A stretch of DNA of 26,890 nt from Micavibrio sp. (GTDB taxonomy: Bacteria; Pseudomonadota; Alphaproteobacteria; Micavibrionales; Micavibrionaceae), in the NCBI GenBank assembly GCA_030824805.1, contig JAPJRC010000027.1, forward strand, positions 1-26,890, read 5' to 3'. Under the pieces are notes generated by a model that was given only the letters and a program-made list of their open reading frames with translations, was not told where the DNA came from and did no database searches. The position numbers and the translations under genes were made by a program. Of the stretch, positions 6,934 to 14,465 are shown one piece after another. Each line of letters begins with the position of its first letter. The stretch's first letter is position 1.

Positions 6934-9927
6934 CTACAATTCTACATCGTCAGGATTCTTGTCGAGCTTGCTGATGCTGGCCTCGATAAGCTCATCCACG
7001 ATATCCTGAACGACCTGGCTGATAGCGGCGGAGCGGACTTCGCCCTTCTCGGCCAGCATCATCACGCGGCGCTTGATCTCACCACGCGCGGAGCCGCCCG
7101 GAAAGTTGACGGCCAGCATCTGTCTTGCACGGGCTGCGCCAAGCTTTGAATAGAGGCGGTTACGAATGGCAACATCTTCGGCAGATGTCGACAGCGCCCA
7201 CAATTCGATCGGGCCCAATGTGTTTAGCAAATGCTGCTCATACTTGCCTTCGACGGTGCCAAGAACAAGCAAAGCTGGCGCGCCGCCCGCGCGCGGCCCT
7301 GTAAGCTTGTAGCGGATGATGTTGCGGGCGGTTTGCGAAAGACCGAAACGCTCGCGGATGTTGTCAACGGCCTGATCGGAAATCGCCGCGCCAAGAACCC
7401 ATACACCCGTCGCCAGGTCAACCATATCCGCGTCGAAGTCGTCCAGAAGCTGGGAAGAAAGCGCAATCTGCACACCGCGTTTACGCCCCTCACGCACGTC
7501 GCGCACGACCTGCGCGCGCACGGAGCGTGATTTCGAGGTTCTGTGGAATTCGTCGTAGCAAAGACGTTTCGGTGTCTCGATAATATTCTGCAGGCGCATT
7601 TCGTGGTAGAGCCTGTATTTTTCGGGCATATGCTCGATCATCTCCATACCAACCCACCATCCGCGCACAAGAACGTGACGCGCCAGCATGTACATGATCG
7701 AAGTTTGACGGTCTGCGGAATCATCCCCTTGCGGCGACACGTCCATAAGGTCGAGCGCGCAAACACGTGAGTCGGAAACATCAAAGCGTGTAATACCGGA
7801 CAAAATCGGGAATTCACGAATTGCCGAAGTCACCATACGCTCAAACGCATTGATGACGGTTTCGGATGTAAGACCAATCCCCGTTTCTTCAAGAAGCGAT
7901 CTGATCTGCGGGCGGCGCGATGCCGTAATTGCATCTGAAATCGTTGGCACTGCGTAACGCTGCGCCAGCATTGCCACGTGCGTTTCCCCAAGATCAAACA
8001 TGCGGTCCACAACATCCCACCAGTAAGGGTCGGTCGGAAGATGCAGGTTGTGCTTGGCGATTGCCTCGTCAACCTCATGGTCGAGGCGCGGCAGGTAAGG
8101 ACGCGGCTCGGCGTTTGCCTGGGTGTCGTCGCGCCAACGGAACATTTCATCCACGACAAGGCCTGCGAGCTGCTGGATGCCGTCATAAGGGCGCTCGGCG
8201 CCGGGCGGCGTGCAAAGAAGGGTAAGCAACTCGACAAGATAGCTGCGCTCATCAATCATGGGAAGACGGCAACCAAGCTGGGTGTCGAATGGGTTAACGG
8301 CATATTGCTGCGTCATCTGCAGACGGTACGCAACGGCTTCGTGCTGGCGATTCTCAGGCAGTGCTTCCTTGATCAACGAGATCATACCCGAAGAAGAAGG
8401 ACCGATGTCGATGATCGCAACGTAGGGCAGTTGCGAAATACCCGGCGTCAGACATGTTGCAATGTTGGTCGAGTTAAGAAGAACGGATTTACCTGCGCCA
8501 GGTTGCGCGAAAATAAGGTCGAACCATGTCGTTGTGACGTTCGTTCCCGTCTGGTACGGCCACACTTTACCGTCCGGCGTGCGGAACAGCATGGAGCCTT
8601 TGTCAAACGGCGATGACGGTCGCTGCCACGGCATCAATTTCATCACTTCGAACATGGGTGCAATGGCGGCAGGTGCCGTACCAGCACAATGGATACCCAT
8701 TGCAGAACTCATAACGCAATCAAGCGGATCGCCGGAGAATTCCGAAACTTGGCAATAGCCCCAAGATTCAGCCGCCTGGATTAGGTTCGATAAACGGTCC
8801 TGCAGTAGACGCAAATTATCCCGTGGCGCCCATGTCGCCAGCGAGACTCGAAGGCGTACAACCGGCTCTTTACGCGCCAGGCGTTGTAGACCCTCGAGCG
8901 AAAACTTGATCTGCTTGTTCAACGCGTTTGTCACGCCAAGAATGGTGGCGGCAAAGGTGCGGAACTGGGTTGCATACACACCGCCGCCTTCGATGAGGAA
9001 GGAAATACGGTAAGGCACCTTCGCTTCGAACAAACGGTTCAGCAACATCGGGAACGGCGATGGATCCATAGGCGCCAGAGTAATGTCTGCGCCGCCCCAG
9101 ATAAGATCCCCGATCCGCACGATGGATTCATTGAGCACATAGCAATCCGCCAACGCCAATTGCTGCTTCAGCGTAGGCCATACGATGTCCGACAAATCGG
9201 TGCGTGAAAGCGGCGTGCGTGGCGGAATGACATCGCCAGGCAAGCACGCGCTCCAGTTTTCATGGGCTTTTGTCGGATAAAGATTGTTTTTGATAGCGCG
9301 TAGCGCATCGTGAACCTTCATCACGTCCGCTTTGATGCCTAGCTCGTCCAGTGATGATAGTACGGATGCTATATAGGATTTATGCCGCGTGCGCAGGGCG
9401 TCCAGAGATGCGAGAGGATTCTGCGCATAGCCCGCCTTTACCCATTTTTTCTGGCGCGCATCAACGCTGGCACGCTTCAATTCGTTTTTCGTTAGAATTG
9501 ATGGGCGCGTCCACAAAACAAAATAGCATTCCTCGTAAGACAGATAGCGCGAAAGGTGGCGAACACGCTCGTCAAAAATATCTTTTACGTCCAGCCCCAC
9601 CGACTCTGCCGACAATCGCGATGGACGCAGCATGTCTTCTAGGTAACGCGTGATACGGTTTGGATCGCGCACGAAATAAACCTGCAACGCATGTCCCTGC
9701 CTGTCGAAGCGCGAGCCAATCTTGATTGTAGAGCCTTCGACCAGATAATTATATTCTTCTTCTCCGATAATCTGGCGTGACCCGTCAATTTTTACATAGG
9801 TAATAAGCGACCCGTCAGTCGAGGCGAGCGTGATCTCATCGTCCGCTGTTTCCAGACGGATGAAAGTTTCCAGAGAACTTTTGAAGGCCGTCTGGAAGGG
9901 CACGAGCAGTTTGTGTAAAAGACGCAT
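6934..9927 (-). CDS. dotO: Type IVB secretion ATPase DotO/IcmB
   Basis: A 997-aa cytoplasmic ATPase of the VirB4/TraU class that energises type IVB secretion. The N-terminal half (residues 1 to about 450) is the non-catalytic family domain. The Walker A motif is GAGKS at 477-481 (K480) in FAQPGAGKSVLLN. Walker B is LCYDEFHR, with D792 and E793, followed by an arginine-rich stretch (RAQVVRDVREGRKRG) and a SSQLLDDF sensor-like motif. Length matches Legionella IcmB (about 1000 aa). It follows dotN with a 102-nt gap that holds a candidate promoter, and is followed after 7 nt by the 196-aa membrane protein. Both nucleotide-binding motifs are intact, so it should be active. VirB4-class membership is certain; the IVB assignment rests on the neighbours. 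Confidence 0.93.
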   Translation of the reverse strand: MRLLHKLLVPFQTAFKSSLETFIRLETADDEITLASTDGSLITYVKIDGSRQIIGEEEYNYLVEGSTIKIGSRFDRQGHALQVYFVRDPNRITRYLEDMLRPSRLSAESVGLDVKDIFDERVRHLSRYLSYEECYFVLWTRPSILTKNELKRASVDARQKKWVKAGYAQNPLASLDALRTRHKSYIASVLSSLDELGIKADVMKVHDALRAIKNNLYPTKAHENWSACLPGDVIPPRTPLSRTDLSDIVWPTLKQQLALADCYVLNESIVRIGDLIWGGADITLAPMDPSPFPMLLNRLFEAKVPYRISFLIEGGGVYATQFRTFAATILGVTNALNKQIKFSLEGLQRLARKEPVVRLRVSLATWAPRDNLRLLQDRLSNLIQAAESWGYCQVSEFSGDPLDCVMSSAMGIHCAGTAPAAIAPMFEVMKLMPWQRPSSPFDKGSMLFRTPDGKVWPYQTGTNVTTTWFDLIFAQPGAGKSVLLNSTNIATCLTPGISQLPYVAIIDIGPSSSGMISLIKEALPENRQHEAVAYRLQMTQQYAVNPFDTQLGCRLPMIDERSYLVELLTLLCTPPGAERPYDGIQQLAGLVVDEMFRWRDDTQANAEPRPYLPRLDHEVDEAIAKHNLHLPTDPYWWDVVDRMFDLGETHVAMLAQRYAVPTISDAITASRRPQIRSLLEETGIGLTSETVINAFERMVTSAIREFPILSGITRFDVSDSRVCALDLMDVSPQGDDSADRQTSIMYMLARHVLVRGWWVGMEMIEHMPEKYRLYHEMRLQNIIETPKRLCYDEFHRTSKSRSVRAQVVRDVREGRKRGVQIALSSQLLDDFDADMVDLATGVWVLGAAISDQAVDNIRERFGLSQTARNIIRYKLTGPRAGGAPALLVLGTVEGKYEQHLLNTLGPIELWALSTSAEDVAIRNRLYSKLGAARARQMLAVNFPGGSARGEIKRRVMMLAEKGEVRSAAISQVVQDIVDELIEASISKLDKNPDDVEL

Positions 9928-9964
9928 GAAACCGGCTTGTTATTGCAAGAATACGACTGAGTAA

Positions 9965-9997
9965 GGGTATTATACTATACCCCGAGAATATAGAGAA
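9965..9997 (-). promoter_or_regulatory. Candidate promoter within an inverted repeat, upstream of dotO
   Basis: The minus strand carries a perfect -10 hexamer TATAAT (9974-9969) embedded in an inverted repeat, GGGTAT (9965-9970) and ATACCC (9977-9982). A weak -35 (TTCTCT, 9997-9992) lies 17 bp upstream. It is in the 102-nt dotN-dotO gap, about 40 nt before the dotO ATG. It could provide an internal promoter or an operator; there is no T-run that would make it a terminator. Confidence 0.35.
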
Positions 9998-10029
9998 AAT
10001 TTGGCATTTTCAGAGCAGCGTGGAAAAAA

Positions 10030-10713
10030 TCAGGCGGCCTTCATTTTTGCATAAATCGTTTTCCACTGGCTCGGCTGATAATTGCCGAACGGGCCGTCTT
10101 TGGAGCGCCAGTACGCAAGGATTTGCGGGAACTGGTTGAACTTAAGATCACCTTCGCTGATGTTGCGGCGGTCCAGTGGGAACAGGCGAATACCGTCCAG
10201 TTTTTCGGCACGCTGCGCGTAGTGCTTCGGTCCGAGGAAATCCCGCAAGACAGTCGCCAGAAAAAACGGGTCGTGCGTCGCCAGACGTGACATTGCATCG
10301 TCACGGCGCGCCATGATCGCCTCCAGGGCAGAACGAGCCGAATCGGCCATGGACCCCTGCGATATCCGGGCGACATATATCGCACGTGCGAGATGGCTGA
10401 GCTCGGCCTGCCCGATTTCGGGCATCCAGACCAACACGCCCGAATTCATGGCGCTGGCCTTTTCAAGATCGAAACACTGGTGACAAAAGATGCAGGATGT
10501 TGCGAGATTATCGGGGCGCACGTCTTCGACGTTGCTGTTCAGGAAATGTATCTCCTGATATTTCATCGATTTAAACCCGCAGAAGCGGCAACTGTGATTG
10601 TCGCGCTCAAGAATCTTGGGCCGCATTTCCTGCAATTGCAGGGCAGCCTTTTCGGCAGATTGGGCATTGCCCGAGGTACGGACAATGCCCAGAGTTATTG
10701 GCAAGAGTTTCAT
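10030..10713 (-). CDS. dotN: DotN/IcmJ-like zinc-binding protein
   Basis: A 227-aa protein matching DotN/IcmJ, a component of the Legionella type IV coupling complex (with DotL and DotM) that carries an HNH-endonuclease-like zinc site. The visible zinc ligands are CRFCG (C42, C45) and CIFCHQC (C74, C77, with C80 adjacent), flanked by KILERDNHS and EIHFLN, the HNH-like hairpin. The C-terminal region (DPFFLATVLRDFLGP, ILAYWRSKDGPFG) is aromatic and likely helical. It lies between dotP (19-nt gap) and dotO, as icmJ does in Legionella. The ATG at 10713 has AGGGG upstream. A plain HNH nuclease is possible from the motif alone, but context makes DotN more likely. Confidence 0.85.
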   Translation of the reverse strand: MKLLPITLGIVRTSGNAQSAEKAALQLQEMRPKILERDNHSCRFCGFKSMKYQEIHFLNSNVEDVRPDNLATSCIFCHQCFDLEKASAMNSGVLVWMPEIGQAELSHLARAIYVARISQGSMADSARSALEAIMARRDDAMSRLATHDPFFLATVLRDFLGPKHYAQRAEKLDGIRLFPLDRRNISEGDLKFNQFPQILAYWRSKDGPFGNYQPSQWKTIYAKMKAA

Positions 10714-10732
10714 TAACCCCTATGCGGTCAGG

Positions 10733-11131
10733 TTACTGAACCTGAAGCGAGATACCGCTAACCGTCGGAGTATCAACAATCGCGCCGTTGTCGCCGATGG
10801 TCGTACGCATTGCTTCGTATACGATCGGAAGGGCGAACAGACCGCCGCCAGCTGCCAGACGGATCGCGCCTTGTTGCAGCGGGGTTTGACCTGGGTTCTC
10901 AACGTGGTCCTTGATTTTCAGGATACCAAGAACGCCGAGCAGAATACCCATCATGTAGGATACGCCGGAGATCAGACCCGGAATACCAGAGATGGAGTCT
11001 TCCATGTTGTCGACGATGTCTTGGAAGCTGTTACCGCCGGCGCCTGCGAACGAGCTTTCAACGCCCGATACCATTCCGATGAAGGAGGCAGCGCTTGCTA
11101 CCAGCATTTTTTGTTTGAATTTCTTAATCAT
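10733..11131 (-). CDS. dotP: DotP/IcmD-like small membrane protein
   Basis: A 132-aa protein with an N-terminal signal-like helix (residues about 9-29) and one two-helix unit (SGVSYMMGILLGVLGILKI, then a Gly-rich helix AAGGGLFALPIVYEAM) separated by the motif KDHVENPGQ. This is the layout of IcmD/DotP, a small inner-membrane protein of Dot/Icm systems. It is clearly homologous to the first unit of the protein encoded at 3646-4584. Position between the dotF-like gene and dotN matches Legionella icmD. The ATG at 11131 has AAGGAGAC upstream. Because IcmC and IcmD belong to related families, assignment to one or the other rests on length and position. Confidence 0.72.
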   Translation of the reverse strand: MIKKFKQKMLVASAASFIGMVSGVESSFAGAGGNSFQDIVDNMEDSISGIPGLISGVSYMMGILLGVLGILKIKDHVENPGQTPLQQGAIRLAAGGGLFALPIVYEAMRTTIGDNGAIVDTPTVSGISLQVQ

Positions 11132-11540
11132 AGTTCAGTCTCCTTGTTTGTTGTCAAAAGCCGTTATTGGTTAAAACTGTTTTTCCAAATCCCGTAAAAA
11201 GTCTTCCGGTTTGTATTGTGCCATCTATCAACAAGTATACAAAATCAAAATTCTTTTTGCGAATTTGGTCCCCGGGTGGCCGACCTGCGAAGCCTTCTCT
11301 GTCTATCACCAGTCATCACCCTATAATTCTATTAAAACACATTTTGACCAAATAAGGCAAATTTGTGTTCCACCCGGCGAAGATGCATATAACCAATTGA
11401 TATTAAACAATAATAAGGCAACCGGCGTCGATTACGGCAGCATTTTTGGCATCTAGATTGTGTCAAAAATGTGTTTTTTTGAAAAAATATGGCCTCCTTT
11501 TTAAAAAACAAGGACACATTATGGAATCAATACGGGAGAT
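11132..11540. other. 409-nt AT-rich intergenic gap between dotF-like gene and dotP
   Basis: This is the longest non-coding stretch inside the secretion cluster and is visibly more AT-rich than its flanks. It contains long A/T runs near 11462-11508, including a weak A/T hairpin (CAAAAA, loop TGTG, TTTTTTG), and an AAGGAGG on the minus strand near 11495 with no usable start codon behind it. Short frames with TTG or GTG starts exist on both strands but lack ribosome-binding sites and family features. It sits exactly where icmC would lie in Legionella order. It could hold a promoter for dotP or a small RNA; I cannot show either. Confidence 0.5.
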
Positions 11541-13118
11541 TTATTGCTGAATTGTCCCTTGAGTTCCTGATACCGTCCAGCGTCCGTTTTGATAAGTGAT
11601 TGCGCTGATACGACCAATACCTTGTAATGTATCGCCGACAGCCACAGCCTGCATGTCGCGGTCGCCCGGCTTGGATACCCAGGCGCGACCAGGTTGTGCC
11701 GCACGCAGTTCCCAACGCCCCGATACCTGTTTCGCAACGGGTGCCGGCTTTTCCGCAACAGGCTCTGGCACAGGCGGTGTCTTCGGCTGTGATGGCGTGT
11801 ATGCTTCGTCTTCCGGCGCGCGCTTGCGGGCTGTCTTTTTTGCAGGCTTGGAAACGTGAGTCGTTTCCCCATCATCCGATGCGCTTTTCGCAGCAGGTGC
11901 CGGACGAGACTTAAGCTCCGCCAGTTCCTCTTTCAAATCCGCAACTGTTTTTTCCAAATCGCCTGCGTTGGATTGGTTGCTTTCGCGTATGCTGCCCAGA
12001 TCGTCTTCAATCTGCTCCATACGCTTCAGCATAGTGTCCAGCTTTTGTTCAAGCGCTGAAACAGCCTCTTTGTTCTCCGTTACGGCCAATTGCGTTTCGA
12101 CAGGCGCTTGCGCAGCTACCGGTTCGGCAACGGGAGATGGAATGTCCGTTACAGGTACAGGCTCCGTAACAACAGCGGGAGCAGCTGCCTGTTCAGTGGT
12201 ATCAACAACAGGTGCTTTTGTGCTACCAGACTTATCATTGGCAGCAACCATCTTTTTCTTAAACGCTTCGCGCAAAGCCTCTTTGTCCGTCGGCGAAGGT
12301 TCTGCCTCCGCAGGTGTGGCTTCATCCGCCTGCTTTTGCTCGCGGTTGGCCATGGCCTGTTTAAGGATATCTTCGGCGCTGGAAGGTGCGGCGGGCGCAG
12401 GCTCCGTAGTGGATGGAACCTCTGCTTCCGCAACAGCAGAATCCGCAGGAGGCGTTACAGCGCTTGCCTCCGAGGGTGTTGCATCATCGCCCAACGTGTT
12501 TTCTGTGGGCGGGACATCTTCTGGCCCCCGCGGAGCCTGTTGCGCCGGATCAGGCATCGGCGTAAGCGGATCGTTGGCTGCAACTTCACCGGGCGCTATG
12601 GGCGCTGGCTGTGGAGGTGCCGCAGCATCCGGCTGGGCAACAGACCCGGGGTCGTTCATAAAGCCCTGATTTTGTTCCTGCTCGGCCGCGGGTGTTTCTT
12701 CGGCATCTTCTTTTCCGAACAGCGCACCGTCCATGATGCTGCCTATATTGAGAATCGATTGGAAGGTACTCGGCTGGGCCGCCTCCACCTTTTTGGTTTC
12801 TCTCATAATATTAAAAGCAAGCACGCCTCCGCCAAGAACCACGGCACCGATAATAACTATCGTGTTAAAGCCAAGGCCGCCACCGCCGCCGCTTTTTTGC
12901 TTCTTCTGTTTTTTATTGCCGGCGTCCGCCTCTTCTTCTGCGTCACCCCAGTCTTCATTTTCAAAGTCATCGCCTTCGTACTCCCCGCCTTCGGCAGACA
13001 GATCGTCGAACTCCGAGCCCTCGTCATAGGCTGTCTCATCAAAGTCAACATCCGAAAAATCGTCATCGAACGTATCGTCGAATTCGCCCGAACCTTTATT
13101 TTTTCCGTTGTCTATCAT
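11541..13118 (-). CDS. DotF/IcmG-like envelope protein, enlarged
   Basis: A 525-aa bitopic protein in the icmG (dotF) position between dotG and dotP. Residues 12-65 are strongly acidic (Asp/Glu repeats) and cytoplasmic, followed by a Lys-rich and Gly-rich hinge. Residues 84-105 are the single membrane helix. A long Pro/Ala/Glu-rich periplasmic region follows, then a coiled coil at about 345-395 (LEQKLDTMLKRMEQIEDDL). The C-terminal domain at about 467-525 is small, predicted beta-rich (GRWELRAAQPGRAWV...GDTLQGIGRI) and resembles the C-terminal domain of IcmG/TraP-type proteins. Legionella DotF is roughly half this length, the extra being the Pro/Ala-rich spacer. In Legionella DotF contacts the DotG/DotH core. 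The assignment rests on topology, position and the C-terminal domain, so it is moderate. Confidence 0.62.
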   Translation of the reverse strand: MIDNGKNKGSGEFDDTFDDDFSDVDFDETAYDEGSEFDDLSAEGGEYEGDDFENEDWGDAEEEADAGNKKQKKQKSGGGGGLGFNTIVIIGAVVLGGGVLAFNIMRETKKVEAAQPSTFQSILNIGSIMDGALFGKEDAEETPAAEQEQNQGFMNDPGSVAQPDAAAPPQPAPIAPGEVAANDPLTPMPDPAQQAPRGPEDVPPTENTLGDDATPSEASAVTPPADSAVAEAEVPSTTEPAPAAPSSAEDILKQAMANREQKQADEATPAEAEPSPTDKEALREAFKKKMVAANDKSGSTKAPVVDTTEQAAAPAVVTEPVPVTDIPSPVAEPVAAQAPVETQLAVTENKEAVSALEQKLDTMLKRMEQIEDDLGSIRESNQSNAGDLEKTVADLKEELAELKSRPAPAAKSASDDGETTHVSKPAKKTARKRAPEDEAYTPSQPKTPPVPEPVAEKPAPVAKQVSGRWELRAAQPGRAWVSKPGDRDMQAVAVGDTLQGIGRISAITYQNGRWTVSGTQGTIQQ

Positions 13119-13172
13119 GTCATGATCGCTTTCTAAGGCGTTATTATAAGAAGTGGCCCAAACCTAGGAAAT

Positions 13173-14465
13173 TTACCGGCGTGATTCAAGGGCTGAGTCC
13201 GTAACCGGAGCCACGAACAAAACGCCCATTGGCGTACCCGCAGCCACGCGCAGCATAGGCTCCGCACGATCGGCCTCTTCCTCCAGAATTTCGCTCAGCT
13301 TGTCGCCCGCCTCGCTGATACCCGAAGCAACTTCCTGCTCGCCGTCTTTATCCGCCGTGGACTGCGTCACAGAACTGTCTGAAATGAAAACACTCGTTGT
13401 GCCGGATTCCGAAACTGCATCGGCAAGCCCGGATACAAATTCAGCGGCCATAGGGAGAATAACACGCGTAAAGTATTTACGGTCTATCTCCGTTATCATA
13501 CCCGGCAAAGTGGTGTCCGGATCAATCGCAACAGCTTCGATCTGATAGCTGATACCATCAAGCACCAACTGCGAGAAATTCAACGTCAGATACTCATCAG
13601 AAGATGTAAACGATCCGAGAACACGGGAACCACGCAATGGGCCGGACACGATCTGCGCAAGCACGGGACCTGGCGCATCGGTGTTCGCCTCGATAAGCAA
13701 CTGGCCATACTCGATGGTACCGGCGGGCAGAATGATGTTTTCAACCTGTTCGCCCGTCATGGCGGCAGCCTGCGCCTGGGCCTGGGCCAGTTTGGCCTGT
13801 TGCGCATCCAGCTTCGCCTGCTTTTTCGTCTCCATGTCTTCAATGAAGCCTATGCCCGTAATTTTCTTGAACTGCGGTTCTGGTATTTTCTGGTTTTGCA
13901 AAATCGCCTGCATCTGCGTTGCCATGGATTGCGACATTGCGTTAACGGCAGGTGTTTTTGTATCCACGGGCGGCGGCGCGTCCGGAGCTGCCGGCTGCGC
14001 CTGCGCCAGCATTTCCTGCTGACGGACACGCTCTTCCTGCATGCGTTTCCAGCGATCAAGCGGATCTTCACCGCTCGCTTCTTCTACAGGTACAGGCATA
14101 ACGTCTTTAATAGGTGAAACCGGAATAGGAACAGCAGAACCGCCTGTACGCAAAGCGTCTTCGGCAACTTCGACGTTTTTGTCATCGATTGCCTGCTTCA
14201 TCGTCGCCGAGACTTCACTTGTGCCCGGCGCTTCACTGACTTCCGAGCCACTCATCACGGCGGATTGCGGCGTTTTTTCTTCGCTGCCGCCGAACAGAAT
14301 GATACCGCCGACAATAATGGCAAAGGCCGCAAGGATAACGCCGATTTTGACCATCGGGTTGTTGCGCCACAGATCGCCGATTGTGCCCTTTTTGCTAAAA
14401 TCGTCGAAACCGCCCGCATCGTCGAAATTATCGACGTCCAGATCGTTGTCGTCGTTGTTACTCAT
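13173..14465 (-). CDS. dotG: DotG/IcmE, VirB10-like, short form
   Basis: A 430-aa envelope-spanning component corresponding to DotG/IcmE, the IVB analogue of VirB10. Residues 1-38 are an acidic cytoplasmic tail, 39-60 the membrane helix (KIGVILAAFAIIVGGIIL), and 61 to about 205 a Pro/Ala-rich periplasmic linker. A Gln/Ala-rich coiled coil lies at about 215-240. The conserved C-terminal domain follows (ILPAGTIEYGQLLIEANTD, GPLRGSRVLGSF, YLTLNFSQLVLDG), a typical TrbI/VirB10/DotG core. Legionella DotG is about 1050 aa because of a long pentapeptide-repeat region, which is entirely absent here. Its ATG overlaps the dotH stop (GATGAGTAA), indicating translational coupling. The core motifs make the assignment strong. 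Confidence 0.87.
   Translation of the reverse strand: MSNNDDNDLDVDNFDDAGGFDDFSKKGTIGDLWRNNPMVKIGVILAAFAIIVGGIILFGGSEEKTPQSAVMSGSEVSEAPGTSEVSATMKQAIDDKNVEVAEDALRTGGSAVPIPVSPIKDVMPVPVEEASGEDPLDRWKRMQEERVRQQEMLAQAQPAAPDAPPPVDTKTPAVNAMSQSMATQMQAILQNQKIPEPQFKKITGIGFIEDMETKKQAKLDAQQAKLAQAQAQAAAMTGEQVENIILPAGTIEYGQLLIEANTDAPGPVLAQIVSGPLRGSRVLGSFTSSDEYLTLNFSQLVLDGISYQIEAVAIDPDTTLPGMITEIDRKYFTRVILPMAAEFVSGLADAVSESGTTSVFISDSSVTQSTADKDGEQEVASGISEAGDKLSEILEEEADRAEPMLRVAAGTPMGVLFVAPVTDSALESRR

Noticed and set aside
11153..11158. TTGACA on the minus strand upstream of dotP
   Set aside because: Only about 22 nt from the start codon, so the matching -10 box would fall on the ATG; chance match.
11211..11456. 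81-codon plus-strand frame in the dotF-dotP gap
   Set aside because: Starts with TTG, has no ribosome-binding site, is AT-rich unlike neighbouring genes, and shows no recognisable motif or membrane segment.
11332..11517. 61-codon minus-strand frame in the same gap
   Set aside because: GTG start without a ribosome-binding site, translated from A/T runs; low-complexity Phe/Lys product.
11968..13136. Long plus-strand frames (233 and 348 codons) opposite the dotF-like gene
   Set aside because: They mirror the Pro/Ala/Glu-rich coding bias of the minus-strand gene; the products are Ser/Ala- or Arg/Cys-rich with no family features.
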